Shown here one piece after another: positions 15,834 through 26,073 of a stretch of 49,012 bases of DNA (position 1 is its first letter; every line of letters begins with the position of its first letter). Origin of the DNA: a virus; the IMG/VR virus record IMGVR_UViG_3300023313_000010, positions 1 to 49,012 of that record. One strand, given 5' to 3'. A program made the translations under genes and the position numbers. The notes under the pieces are model-generated. The model was not told the DNA's origin and did no database searches. It worked only from the letters and a program-made list of their open reading frames with translations.

Positions 15834-18800
15834 ATGGCTAACAAAGAAATTGTTGACTTGGTTATAACGGCTGAGAATTTAGCAACTAAAGAATTAGAAA
15901 AAGCGGCAAAAGATGTAAGAGGTTTAGGTAAAGAGGTTCTTCTTACTGAGGAACAACTTAAACAATTAAAAGTCGATCAAACAACAATACAATCTTACAC
16001 GGCGTTAGAACAGGAGATAAAACAATTGGATTTGGCGCTTGCTAAATCTGTAGTAGCGTTAAACGCAAGTAAAAAAGAATTAAAAGCAAACAGTAAAGCA
16101 ACCAAGGCTGATGCAGAAGCAGTTCAATTACAAGTAATTTCTGTAAAAAGGCAACGTAGTGAATTGGGTAAACGTAACACTCAGTTGATAAAAAATAAAG
16201 ATGCTGTAAAAAAATTAGGTGTGGCGTTAACCGAGTTATCAGTAGCGGAAGAAAAATACAATGTAGAAATTAAAAAATCAGAAGCGAAATTAATAGCACT
16301 GAATGCTATACAAAATAAACGTGTTTCAACTCTGAAAAAGAATGTTGCGGCTGAACAAGAAAATGTTGCGGCTCAAAAAAAATCAACTGCCGAAGCTAAA
16401 AAACAAGCACTTGCCGCCGAAAAACAAAGTAAGGCTACAAAGAAATTAGAAGAGGCTCAAAGAAAATCCGCTATACAGTCTAAAGAATACCGTGCGGCAA
16501 TGGAAAAGTTGAATGCCGAGTTTAAAAAAGGCAAATTGACAAAAGAACAATATATTGTTGTTGAAAATAATCTACAAAAAGAATTCAAGCAAACTACGGC
16601 ACAAGCAAAGGCGGCAAGTTTGTCATTAGTTCATAGCGGGGATGCGGCAAGAAAAGCTGTTAGAAGCACTGATGCCTTAACCAAGGTCACAAGAAGGCTT
16701 GCACAGGCTTACACGGTGCTCATAGCGGCACAATCGGCAGGTCGTATAATTGGTGACAACGTAAAGAATTTTGGTGACTTAGAAGAAGCTCAGACAAAGG
16801 TTCTAAAGACCACCACTTTAATGCGTACTGAAATATTGGACATGACCGACCAATTGATGCAGATGTCAGAAAATGCAACCCCCTCTGCAACTAATGAGCT
16901 TCTTAAATTCGCAGAAGTGGCAGGTCAATTAGGAGTAGAAGGTACTGACAATATTTTGCGAATGGTTTCAGCCGCAGATGCTTTGAATGTGTCAACTGAT
17001 TTAGCGGGTCAAGAAGCTGTCACATTGTTGACTCGTATTTTGACGATGACAAAAGAAGGTGTTCCCGCTATTGACGGGCTAGCATCAACCTTGGTCGCAC
17101 TGGGTAACAACACCGCCGCAACTGAATCTGAAATAGTACAGATGACAAAAGAGATTGTCACAGGTACACAGGCGTTAAATATAGGTTCTACTGCCGCCGC
17201 AGGTTATGGTGCTACTCTAAGAGAATTAGGGCAACGGGGGGAGTCTTCAAGAAGTGCATTTACTAGGTTGGCAAATTCAATAAAGTTGGCCGTAATAAAT
17301 GGAGGTGATGACTTAAAGAAATTGAGCATCATAACAGGTCAAACAGCCAGTGAGTTGAAGAAGAATTTAGGTGATGCACCTAAAAAGATATTGTTTGATT
17401 TCATAAAAGGACTACGTGGAGTTAAAGACGCAGGTGGTTCGGTTAAAACTACCCTCGACCAGTTCGGGTTAACTTCACTTGACACATTAAGTGTGCTTGA
17501 AGCCTTGGCGACAAACACCGATCGATTAGCTAGAAATTTAAAAATAGCTGACGATGCACAAGTTGCGGGTAACGCTCATTTAAAAGAGGCGGCGAAACAG
17601 TACGCTACCCAGAATTCAGCACTGGATAAACTCAATAACAAATTTATTAATTTAAAAACATCCATTGGTGAAGCTTTTAGCTCGACAACAAACGCAACTG
17701 TCGAAGAATTAGGAAAGATACTGGATGACAACAAAGACTCTATAATTTCATTCTTCGACTCAACAGTTGTTCTTGGTGCAGAATTTGTTGAATTGGCTAA
17801 AGATATTGTAGGGGTTGCTTCCACTTTTGATGACCTTGTTGCGGGTGGGGAATCGTTCAATATAACTTCTAGGATTATTTCAGGTAATCTTAATGCTTTG
17901 CAAAATGGGTTACTTGGGGTAAAGGCGTACCTTATTGATTTACAGCAAAGTTTTATTGAAATAAAAAGCTATTTTACAGGTTGGTCAAAGGGGATGACCG
18001 ATGATTGGAATAAGCTTGAAAAATCTTGGAATGATACAGTAAACAAAATAAAAAAGAATAACCAAGACTTAGGTAATTCTATTGAGGACGCTAACGGTCG
18101 TTCTTCTGTTGCTTACAGAAATTTGATAGACACCACCCAAGAATATTCAGGGGAAGTCAGTAAGCTTGATGAAAAAATGCAAGCTCAGTTAAAGACCATA
18201 TTAAAAACAGGTACTTATAATAAAGATAATGAAAAAATAAGCAGACAAATAACCCATTCTTTAATCGAATTACACCGTGAAACAGTAGCTTTTAATGCGT
18301 CCGAAAAGGTCAGATTAGAAAATGCTAAAAAAGCCAAATTAGAAGCCGATAAGAAATTAGAAGCCGATAAGAAATTTATAGCCGAACAGAATAAATTAAA
18401 TGCACTGTATCTGACCAACAAAAAAGCCATTGAAGAACTCAATAATAGTTATAAAAAAGGAACTATTTCTGAACTTGAATTTACTGTACAGACATACAAA
18501 CTCAATAGTGCTAAGGCTTTACTCAAGGATAAAATAGTAGGTGTATTGGATGCGTTAAAACCATTACCAAAAGTTGTTGATAAAACTAAAGTTTCGTATG
18601 AAGGTTTATCTTCTGAAATGTTCACCCTAACCAAAGCTTTTGACAAGGCAGAGGTTAAACAAGATGAAGCAGAAAAACGTCTTAAAAGTCTTACTAAAGG
18701 TACTGACGCTTATGCAACTGCCCAAAAACAATTAGCAGTTGCGAATGCAGAGGTAAGGAATTCAGGGGATGCCTTAGAAGCACAGAGAGAGTTAGAAAAA

Positions 18801-19997
18801 GCCAGTGTTTTTAAATTGACACAACTCCGTACTCAGTTGGTTAAACAAATTGAAAAAGAAACTGCGGTTAAAAATATCTCATCAAAAGCGGCGTTGATAC
18901 ACAATAAAACTATCGATGAATTACAAAAAAGATTAGCCATAGTAAACAAATTAATTGGTGATAACACAACCAAGACTGATGAAAACACCAAGTCTGTAAA
19001 AGATAATACTGACACTAGGAAATCAAGTAAAATAACATTAGATGAATTAGTATCTAAAACCAATGAGTTGACCGATGCTGAAAATAGTAACACTAATGCT
19101 GTAGAAGAAAACACCGCCGCGACATTCAAATTGAATAATGCCAATGATCTTGCCGCTTTAAGTGTTGACCAACTTAAAGCAAGGTATGATCTTCTTGCGA
19201 ATTCTTTTGCAGGGGTGAAAACTGCAATAGGTAATCTCAGTGAGACAGGTCGATTGATCGATGGCACGTTGCGCCGCCAAAAAGAGTTTGAGTTGTCGTT
19301 TATAAGTCAGTCTTTGGCGGCTAAACAATTAGAAGAACAATTAAAAAATAATTCATTGAGCTTGAATGAACTCAATGCCGCGACATTCAAAGTTAATAAC
19401 CAGTTTTCGTTATTAGGTGATTCACAATTAGACCCTTTAAGGTCAGCTATACAATCTGCTAAATCAGAATTTGAGAGTTTGGACAACTCGATATCAAATA
19501 GTCTGTCACGTTCACAAGATAGATTGGATGCACTATTAGGAAACCAATCAGCTATACTTGATAGAAAATTTGAAAGAGAAATTATTGATGCTCAAAAACA
19601 ATTAGAAGATGCTCGTGCTTCTGGTGATTCACAAGTCATAAAATCAGCAAGGGAAACCATAGCTAACCTTAACAAAATACATGGCATCGAGCGTAAAAAC
19701 TTTGATGATAATGAAAAAGCCAGAGCTAAAGCTAAAGCCGATGAAGAGGCGCTGAATAAGTCAAAGACAAACAACCAATCATCCTCTGGGAGCAGTAATG
19801 TCAATAGTAATGGTGGAGGCAGTGGTGGAGGAGGTTCGTCACCCTTATTGCCGTCAGCATCACGAAAAATTGTTGATGTCAACTTGAACCTAGGCAAAAA
19901 AACAGCAACGGTGTCTGTTGTAGATCAAAACAGCGCTGATAATCTTATTAATATTTTAAATGATCTTGGCGCAAGTAATATCAACGGGGTTCAATAA
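15834..19997 (+). CDS. Tail tape measure protein
   Basis: A 1387-residue protein, the longest in the genome. Residues 1-270 are lysine-, alanine- and glutamate-rich coiled coil. About 295-600 form a TP901-type tape-measure domain (EEAQTKVLKTTTLMRTEIL, FAEVAGQLGVEGTDNI, LGNNTAATESEIVQMTKEI). Further helical repeats follow, then a Ser/Asn/Gly-rich linker (SSSGSSNVNSNGGGSGGGGS near 1325). By the rule of about 1.5 A per residue the tail would be near 200 nm. The ATG at 15834 follows GGGG at a good distance; an in-frame TTG at 15819 lies too close to the terminator. Confidence 0.93.
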   Translation: MANKEIVDLVITAENLATKELEKAAKDVRGLGKEVLLTEEQLKQLKVDQTTIQSYTALEQEIKQLDLALAKSVVALNASKKELKANSKATKADAEAVQLQVISVKRQRSELGKRNTQLIKNKDAVKKLGVALTELSVAEEKYNVEIKKSEAKLIALNAIQNKRVSTLKKNVAAEQENVAAQKKSTAEAKKQALAAEKQSKATKKLEEAQRKSAIQSKEYRAAMEKLNAEFKKGKLTKEQYIVVENNLQKEFKQTTAQAKAASLSLVHSGDAARKAVRSTDALTKVTRRLAQAYTVLIAAQSAGRIIGDNVKNFGDLEEAQTKVLKTTTLMRTEILDMTDQLMQMSENATPSATNELLKFAEVAGQLGVEGTDNILRMVSAADALNVSTDLAGQEAVTLLTRILTMTKEGVPAIDGLASTLVALGNNTAATESEIVQMTKEIVTGTQALNIGSTAAAGYGATLRELGQRGESSRSAFTRLANSIKLAVINGGDDLKKLSIITGQTASELKKNLGDAPKKILFDFIKGLRGVKDAGGSVKTTLDQFGLTSLDTLSVLEALATNTDRLARNLKIADDAQVAGNAHLKEAAKQYATQNSALDKLNNKFINLKTSIGEAFSSTTNATVEELGKILDDNKDSIISFFDSTVVLGAEFVELAKDIVGVASTFDDLVAGGESFNITSRIISGNLNALQNGLLGVKAYLIDLQQSFIEIKSYFTGWSKGMTDDWNKLEKSWNDTVNKIKKNNQDLGNSIEDANGRSSVAYRNLIDTTQEYSGEVSKLDEKMQAQLKTILKTGTYNKDNEKISRQITHSLIELHRETVAFNASEKVRLENAKKAKLEADKKLEADKKFIAEQNKLNALYLTNKKAIEELNNSYKKGTISELEFTVQTYKLNSAKALLKDKIVGVLDALKPLPKVVDKTKVSYEGLSSEMFTLTKAFDKAEVKQDEAEKRLKSLTKGTDAYATAQKQLAVANAEVRNSGDALEAQRELEKASVFKLTQLRTQLVKQIEKETAVKNISSKAALIHNKTIDELQKRLAIVNKLIGDNTTKTDENTKSVKDNTDTRKSSKITLDELVSKTNELTDAENSNTNAVEENTAATFKLNNANDLAALSVDQLKARYDLLANSFAGVKTAIGNLSETGRLIDGTLRRQKEFELSFISQSLAAKQLEEQLKNNSLSLNELNAATFKVNNQFSLLGDSQLDPLRSAIQSAKSEFESLDNSISNSLSRSQDRLDALLGNQSAILDRKFEREIIDAQKQLEDARASGDSQVIKSARETIANLNKIHGIERKNFDDNEKARAKAKADEEALNKSKTNNQSSSGSSNVNSNGGGSGGGGSSPLLPSASRKIVDVNLNLGKKTATVSVVDQNSADNLINILNDLGASNINGVQ

Positions 19998-20386
19998 TGA
20001 GTTTAACTTTAGATGATGGTGTCACAACCATAACTTTACCTGACGCAATGGAGTGGGTCGACGAGTATGAACATGACGTTGTTAAACAAGATGTTCAAAA
20101 ATTAGTAGGTGGTGGAATTGTCATAAGTGAGAATTTGGTTACAGCAGGAAGACCTATTACATTGGAAGGTGGTAAAAATGTGTGGATTACAAAATCTGTG
20201 ATTGATAGTATAGTCGCAATGAGATCGGCTGTTGATGTGGTTATTACTCTCGTATTGCCTGATTTAAGATCGTTCAGTGTAATGTTTGATAAGTCTTCAA
20301 AGCTTGACGCGAAACCCGTGTGGCGAAAGAATATACAATCTAACGATGATGTTTACACTTTAAAAATTAAATTCATAGAGGTCTAA
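19997..20386 (+). CDS. Distal tail protein candidate
   Basis: A 129-residue protein starting on the last base of the tape-measure stop. The beta-type sequence (LTLDDGVTTITLPDAMEWVD, VITLVLPDLRSFSVMFDKS, DVYTLKIKFIEV) and the place after the tape measure suit a small tail-tip adaptor. No enzyme motifs. Homologous-looking proteins occur at this position in YuA-like and some Mu-like phages, from memory. Confidence 0.65.
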   Translation: MSLTLDDGVTTITLPDAMEWVDEYEHDVVKQDVQKLVGGGIVISENLVTAGRPITLEGGKNVWITKSVIDSIVAMRSAVDVVITLVLPDLRSFSVMFDKSSKLDAKPVWRKNIQSNDDVYTLKIKFIEV

Positions 20387-20387
20387 A

Positions 20388-23300
20388 ATGGCTATAACTA
20401 ATAACGACATAAAAGTATTTCAAGCACAAGACAACACTGATAATGATTCTGGTGGTGGTGCTAGGACTAGTATTGAAGTTAAAGATGGTGACGTTAACAA
20501 TCTGTTCCCCGATATTTCAAGAATTGACACTGTAGGTGGTGATGTAGCTCTCCGTAAAATATTTCCAACTGTTGTTACAGCCAACAACGATGTTTATTAT
20601 GGGGCACACGCCATGATAAGGAAGAAGCCTGACGACCCTCAAGTAAGTGCTTTAATGTACCATTCCGATGACCCTTATGATAAAAGACTGTCAGCTCAAA
20701 ATGGTATTGAGTCATATGTTGTTGCAAGTTACGCGGAAGAATTTTATTTGTTCGGGAATCATGTGAGTGGCTCTAAGTCGGTTACATTTTTACAGAATTT
20801 AGACCAATCTGTACCCGTGGTAGGAGAGGTTTATTTGTTGGTTGATGATGATGGCACTGAACAATATATAAGGCTTACAGATGTTAATGTGTCCAACGTT
20901 GTTTTGACTTATCAGCAAGGAGCAACATTTTCTTCTTATGAAAGGAGAAGAATTATAGGAACTATCGACCAAGCCCTCACTTATGATTTTACAGGTTCTA
21001 CTTTTAACCCCGCAGGAAAGAACGCAAATACCACCGAGGTTTTCTCAACCCAAGTAGCTGATGCGGCTAAATTTTATAGCACCAGACCGTTATCCACACC
21101 CGCTGTAACAGGAGCTAACATCGTAAACGTGGACAGCATCTACGAATCATTAGTTCCTGCAACAAAAAGTCAATCACCAATAATTAACGCCGACCCTGTT
21201 AGCGTAGGTAAAGTTTTAAAGTCGTCATTGTCAGGTTATTACACTGTGGCTATAAGTTTGACAGGTGCTGATGTCGGCAATCTGGGTGTGGGTGTTACAC
21301 CATCATCATTAACTATTGGCACGGCATACAATGATGATGGTGTGGGTAATATAGTAAGAACAAGTGATGGAGTTACCATTGGTTCTATCGATTACTACAC
21401 AGGGGATGTTGTGCTAGGTAGTTTGTTCACATCTTCTGGTAATTTTGATTTCACATTTATACCTGCCGCGAAAGTAGACACTGCAATAGCTTATACTGGG
21501 TCGATTAAAATAACCCAAGGCAACCAAAGTTATACTTATGTTAAAAATTTATCACCAATGCCTTCACATTCAGCATTGGTGATAAATTACAGGTCTCAAG
21601 GTAAATGGTACAGAATCCTAGGTAACTCTGACAATTCATTAGGTGATGATGTAAAGATAGGTAAAGGGTTGTTGCTTGATAATGGTGATGGAACTGGAAC
21701 AATAAGTCTCACATTAGGTTCGTTGCCAGACATTGATTCTTCAATATTATATGGTTGGGGTTCTTCTGAGGTAATCACCGATAGAAGCCTGTCAAGCAAT
21801 CTTAAAATGGTGTTAGAGATAAATCTAGCGGCAATAAATATCGAAACATCAAGCTTGGTTTTAATTACCCAAGGAGCAACAATCACCTCTGACGCGGCGG
21901 GTGTTCTTACAGACAGCTACGGAGCTATAACAGGTGTATTCGATGGTTCTAAAGGGATTATCAAGATAACCAATGCCTCATCCTCAAGATTTTCACCAGT
22001 GCCCACAGTGGATGATATAGATGTTAGTTATAATTACGCATCCCCTGCCAATATTGGTACAGGAGTTGGTTATAAACAAACCGCCGATTTTGCCGAAACT
22101 AACCCCACAGGTTCTCAATTGGCCTTTGGTTCATTCAGCAGAGCTACGGGTTTATATTCAATGTCAGTGGGTCAGACCATGCAAATTGAAGGTGTTGAAT
22201 TGCTCATCAACACAATATATCCAACGACAAGAAGGATTGTAACAGGTGCTTCGGGTGGGTTATTTTCAGGTAGTACCAATCACGGTAATTTATTAACAGG
22301 TTTTAACAATCGAAGAATATTGTTAATATCTAACGCCGCAGGTGAATTAAAACCCGATTTCGACCCATTTACGTCAACCAATTTCGGAACAGTCGCGGCT
22401 AACGGGGTAATCAGTTTAAATCTGTCGAAACAATACTCAGTTGTTGAGCCTAATGGTTTGGTTAACAATGGTTTGGGTGGTTCATCACCCACCTATACCA
22501 CCACATTGTTGAAAGAGGAATTGATTCCTGATTCTGTTATAACTGTAAAATTTAGAAGAGGTGGTGCGTTAACACATCCTTCGTCACAAGTGAACAGGTT
22601 GTTATCAAAGGATGTTGTGTGCAGTTATACTATCGGGTTGGACAGTGGTTATATAGCAGGAGAGGTTTATTTCAGAATGTTTTCTGATACCAACGATTGG
22701 TATAACACTTTTTTCAGCAGAGACGGTTTAGTTTATAGAAAACCAGACCTTGGCACAGAAGAACAAGTGGGTACAATCGACTACCAATCTGGTAAAATAA
22801 GTATTGACTATATTGACTATCCACACTTCTTTTATTTTAAACCCCTTAGTTTCTTTACGGCAGAATACGGGAATGCGGAATTAGGCCAATCGGTTTTTGA
22901 TTTCAGAACAGCATCAACAAAGTTGTTAGCCAGTTCTTTTCAGTTAAGATATAACACCGAAAATGCTAACAACCTCACAGCAACCACTGATGCCAACGGT
23001 GTTATAACAGGAACAGACATCGCGGCGGGTAGTTTTGTTGAGCCTGACACTGGGATGGTTCACATTCAATTCAATAACGTGTTCGCCAGTTTGGATAGTT
23101 TCAAATATGACGCAGTGGCAGAAACTACATTACCTTTGAATCCAGAATTGTTAGGTTTGAATCCTGTTAGATTACCTGCTGATGGTAGAGTACCGATTTA
23201 TGATGCGGGTAGGCATGTAATAATTTTCAATGAAGTCACCACCCCTACGACTAACCCTACACCATTGGCTAATGATGTCGAAACTCTAACAAGGTCTGGG

Positions 23301-24038
23301 CAAGCTTATATCGAAGTCATAGACTCGAACGGTAACAGATTGGACACCACACAATATACTGTTGACAAAGCTCTTGGCACGGTCACATTTTCCGCAACAT
23401 TGGTGTTGCAGGATAAATACGCTGTGGCATTAGTAGCACCTTTCAGTATTGTTGATAGAATTGAAGACATGTTGCAAAGCATTGATGTTCAGGTTAACGG
23501 TCAATTAACCCTTTCAGGGGTGTTATCACATGACTATCCTGCTGACACTTCTTTTGTGGCATCAACTCTGGTATGGGGCGACACCCAATCGAGAGTTTTC
23601 AACCTTTTCACACAAGAGATTTGGGACAATGGTAATCCTGTATGGTCTGACTCTATTATTGGTTCATCAACAACACCACAATACGATTTAATAAATTACC
23701 CTCTGACTATAACTAATGCCGATAGCACAAGCGGTAGATGGGTTATCATTTTTAAATCGAACACTACTGTTGATGTCGCCCATGAGAAATTAGGGCTTGT
23801 TCAAACTAATATCAGCATCATAAATGACAACATTGCTCCTATTAACCCTGCTACAGGGTTGCCTTATTTCACAATGTTAAAAGGTGGTTTCGGTGGTGGT
23901 TGGATAGCTAATAACGCCATAAGATTTAACACCGATTCTGGTGGTAATAATGTATGGGTAATCAGAACAGTGCAAGCAGGTGCATTAACCCAACAAAAAG
24001 ATAACATTGAGATTGAGATTAGAGGGGATGCAAACTAA
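20388..24038 (+). CDS. Large tail-tip/baseplate structural protein
   Basis: A 1216-residue protein beginning with NNDIKVFQAQDNTDNDSGGG and SIEVKDGDVNNLFPDISRID, then VALRKIFPTVVTANNDVYYG. I recall this N-terminal pattern from a family of long tail proteins encoded just after the tape measure in YuA-like siphoviruses and some Mu-like phages. The remainder is beta-rich, with repeated GSIDYYTGDV and GTIDYQSGKISID type segments that may be repeated domains. It probably forms the distal tail cone. It begins one base after the previous stop and its own stop overlaps the next ATG. Confidence 0.75.
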   Translation: MAITNNDIKVFQAQDNTDNDSGGGARTSIEVKDGDVNNLFPDISRIDTVGGDVALRKIFPTVVTANNDVYYGAHAMIRKKPDDPQVSALMYHSDDPYDKRLSAQNGIESYVVASYAEEFYLFGNHVSGSKSVTFLQNLDQSVPVVGEVYLLVDDDGTEQYIRLTDVNVSNVVLTYQQGATFSSYERRRIIGTIDQALTYDFTGSTFNPAGKNANTTEVFSTQVADAAKFYSTRPLSTPAVTGANIVNVDSIYESLVPATKSQSPIINADPVSVGKVLKSSLSGYYTVAISLTGADVGNLGVGVTPSSLTIGTAYNDDGVGNIVRTSDGVTIGSIDYYTGDVVLGSLFTSSGNFDFTFIPAAKVDTAIAYTGSIKITQGNQSYTYVKNLSPMPSHSALVINYRSQGKWYRILGNSDNSLGDDVKIGKGLLLDNGDGTGTISLTLGSLPDIDSSILYGWGSSEVITDRSLSSNLKMVLEINLAAINIETSSLVLITQGATITSDAAGVLTDSYGAITGVFDGSKGIIKITNASSSRFSPVPTVDDIDVSYNYASPANIGTGVGYKQTADFAETNPTGSQLAFGSFSRATGLYSMSVGQTMQIEGVELLINTIYPTTRRIVTGASGGLFSGSTNHGNLLTGFNNRRILLISNAAGELKPDFDPFTSTNFGTVAANGVISLNLSKQYSVVEPNGLVNNGLGGSSPTYTTTLLKEELIPDSVITVKFRRGGALTHPSSQVNRLLSKDVVCSYTIGLDSGYIAGEVYFRMFSDTNDWYNTFFSRDGLVYRKPDLGTEEQVGTIDYQSGKISIDYIDYPHFFYFKPLSFFTAEYGNAELGQSVFDFRTASTKLLASSFQLRYNTENANNLTATTDANGVITGTDIAAGSFVEPDTGMVHIQFNNVFASLDSFKYDAVAETTLPLNPELLGLNPVRLPADGRVPIYDAGRHVIIFNEVTTPTTNPTPLANDVETLTRSGQAYIEVIDSNGNRLDTTQYTVDKALGTVTFSATLVLQDKYAVALVAPFSIVDRIEDMLQSIDVQVNGQLTLSGVLSHDYPADTSFVASTLVWGDTQSRVFNLFTQEIWDNGNPVWSDSIIGSSTTPQYDLINYPLTITNADSTSGRWVIIFKSNTTVDVAHEKLGLVQTNISIINDNIAPINPATGLPYFTMLKGGFGGGWIANNAIRFNTDSGGNNVWVIRTVQAGALTQQKDNIEIEIRGDAN

Positions 24039-24913
24039 TGGCTGTTAAATTGTACAATTGGGATGATACAGGCGCACCTCAGTTAGGCTCAACCAATGAT
24101 GGGAGTTTGATAAATATACTACGCGCATGTTTAGTTGATGGTTACGGCACTAGAACTTCTGCGGGTTGGTCTATGCCATTTTCTGATTTACCAAACAATA
24201 AAGCCGCTTTCAAACCTGTTGTTGATGATTTTCATATACAAGTCGATGACAACTATGATTATCGATGGGCTAAGGTCAAGGGTTTTAGCTCCATGAGCGC
24301 GTTAGATGTTGGTTCATCGGAATTTCCAATTCCAAGTAGGGATTTACCCTCACTAACTAATTTCTTTTCAGTTAGTAAAAGGTACAACACAGCTTTTGAT
24401 TCAACAAAATGGCACATGATCGTTGACGACACTTTTTTTTACTTTTTTTCAGAAGAAGTAAATTACCCTAGTGGTTTCTTTTACGGGAAAATGGATTTTG
24501 TTGACCCTTTACACACACCGTTGGCTTACGTGTTATCGGGTTATATAACCGCGTCAGGGCAGACATCAACCAATGTGTTGTATTCCCTTTTTCAATTAAA
24601 CAGTGGTTCTTTATTCCTGACTAATGACGTTTTCAACCCTTTGATAACAAGACAACTTTCGGTCAGTAGAGACACAACGAGTTACATTAACCCTAACCCT
24701 ATAACTGGGAAATTATTGTTACAAAAATGGAAGATATCATACTCAACACCTGTTATACATGTTGGAGAACTACCTAATTTTTTTCGCTGTAACGGAAATG
24801 TGAGTATATTTAAAACAGGTGATAAAATAATTTTGAACGGGGTCAAATATATAATTATTCAAGCAAGTATATCTAATGTAAATTTGTTTGAATATTCACA
24901 GGATGTTGGTTAA
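24038..24913 (+). CDS. Tail-tip protein of the same module
   Basis: A 291-residue protein. The N-terminus (KLYNWDDTGAPQLGSTNDGS, then LINILRACLVDGYGTRTSAG) is a recurrent pattern in tail-tip genes that follow the large protein upstream. There is also NNKAAFKPVVDDFHIQVDD. The C-terminal 50 residues (SYSTPVIHVGELPNFF, GDKIILNGVKYIIIQAS) form a beta domain. No enzyme motif. TAATG overlap with its neighbour upstream. Confidence 0.7.
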   Translation: MAVKLYNWDDTGAPQLGSTNDGSLINILRACLVDGYGTRTSAGWSMPFSDLPNNKAAFKPVVDDFHIQVDDNYDYRWAKVKGFSSMSALDVGSSEFPIPSRDLPSLTNFFSVSKRYNTAFDSTKWHMIVDDTFFYFFSEEVNYPSGFFYGKMDFVDPLHTPLAYVLSGYITASGQTSTNVLYSLFQLNSGSLFLTNDVFNPLITRQLSVSRDTTSYINPNPITGKLLLQKWKISYSTPVIHVGELPNFFRCNGNVSIFKTGDKIILNGVKYIIIQASISNVNLFEYSQDVG

Positions 24914-24915
24914 TA

Positions 24916-26073
24916 ATGCCTGTACAAGCATTACTCGAATTCACTAACGGTATATCTGACACGTCAGGTAATCAGACATGGAATCTTGGTAGTGGCACTG
25001 AATTGGTAGATTCTATTCAATCGATTAGTGGGAATTCCCTTGATCTAAATGTTCAGTCTAGGCAATGGATATCGACATCGTTGTTAAATTCTTTAACTGG
25101 TGATTTTACTGTCGAGGGGTGGTTTTGGTTTTCTCCTAATTCAGCAACCACCGATGGGATATTGAGGTTTTTAAACGTAAACGGTTTTGATTTCAGGTTG
25201 TATTATAATTACGATTTATTATACATATCTGTTTACAATAATGGATTATTAATACAGACATTATTGACTTCCCAAAACAACGGTTGGGTTCATATAGCTT
25301 TAGTGAGATTCAACGGGGTATTAACCGCTTATGTCGATGGGTTTAACTCAGACAATGTTCAAAATTCAGATTCGTTTACCGATGTTGAATTAGGGGTTGG
25401 TGACGGCGCGAGTAATTATTTAGTAGGGTATGTGGATTCATTCAGAATTATTGACGAAGCCATATACCAAAGATCGTTTATCCCCTCGAATCAATCCCTC
25501 GCAATGGGTTATTCGGTATTTACATTAGATGATATCGTAAATATTGGTACACCAATATATTTTAACCAAAGTATAATAAAACCTTTTGGCGCGGAAATAT
25601 ACTTTATGAATGGCAATGGGGGCGGTGGCAATGGGGGAACGGTAGTTACCACACCTACTAGCACTAATATTGTTTCAGGAAATGTGAAAAAATTAGGAGT
25701 ACCTTACTCTGTTAAAATAACAGTAGTGTCGGTTGAGTTGAACTCAAAAGTTGTAGGTGTAGGTGTAAGTGATGAGATAACAGGGGATTATTCTGTTGAT
25801 GTTTACCCTTGGGTTGATGAAGTGCTAGTTATGGCCTCACCTGATTATGGGACTAAATTCTTACCGTTATCGGTAATAGCTTTAGGTCAATTAGTTCACC
25901 CTACCGTTCATAACGGAAAGGTTTACGAGGTGACTGTTGCAGGAACACTTGGTGCGTCAGAGCCACCTTGGTCTGACGCGATAGTTACAAGCGGTTCAGC
26001 ACAACTAACACCAAAACCTTTATATTCACCATTGGCTAATGGTTTTCTAACACCTGTTGTGACGCTACTATAA
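24916..26073 (+). CDS. Tail protein with LamG/concanavalin-like lectin domain
   Basis: A 385-residue protein. Residues about 5-190 read as a laminin-G/concanavalin-like jelly roll: an early LEFTNG strand, SLDLNVQSRQWISTS, DFTVEGWFWFSPN, GWVHIALVRFNGVLTAYVDG and a closing VGYVDSFRIIDEAIYQ. Such domains bind sugars. A glycine-rich linker (GNGGGGNGGTVV, about 233-244) leads to a second beta domain (GNVKKLGVPYSVKITV) like carboxypeptidase-regulatory folds. This makes it the best candidate for host-surface glycan recognition at the tail tip. Confidence 0.75.
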   Translation: MPVQALLEFTNGISDTSGNQTWNLGSGTELVDSIQSISGNSLDLNVQSRQWISTSLLNSLTGDFTVEGWFWFSPNSATTDGILRFLNVNGFDFRLYYNYDLLYISVYNNGLLIQTLLTSQNNGWVHIALVRFNGVLTAYVDGFNSDNVQNSDSFTDVELGVGDGASNYLVGYVDSFRIIDEAIYQRSFIPSNQSLAMGYSVFTLDDIVNIGTPIYFNQSIIKPFGAEIYFMNGNGGGGNGGTVVTTPTSTNIVSGNVKKLGVPYSVKITVVSVELNSKVVGVGVSDEITGDYSVDVYPWVDEVLVMASPDYGTKFLPLSVIALGQLVHPTVHNGKVYEVTVAGTLGASEPPWSDAIVTSGSAQLTPKPLYSPLANGFLTPVVTLL

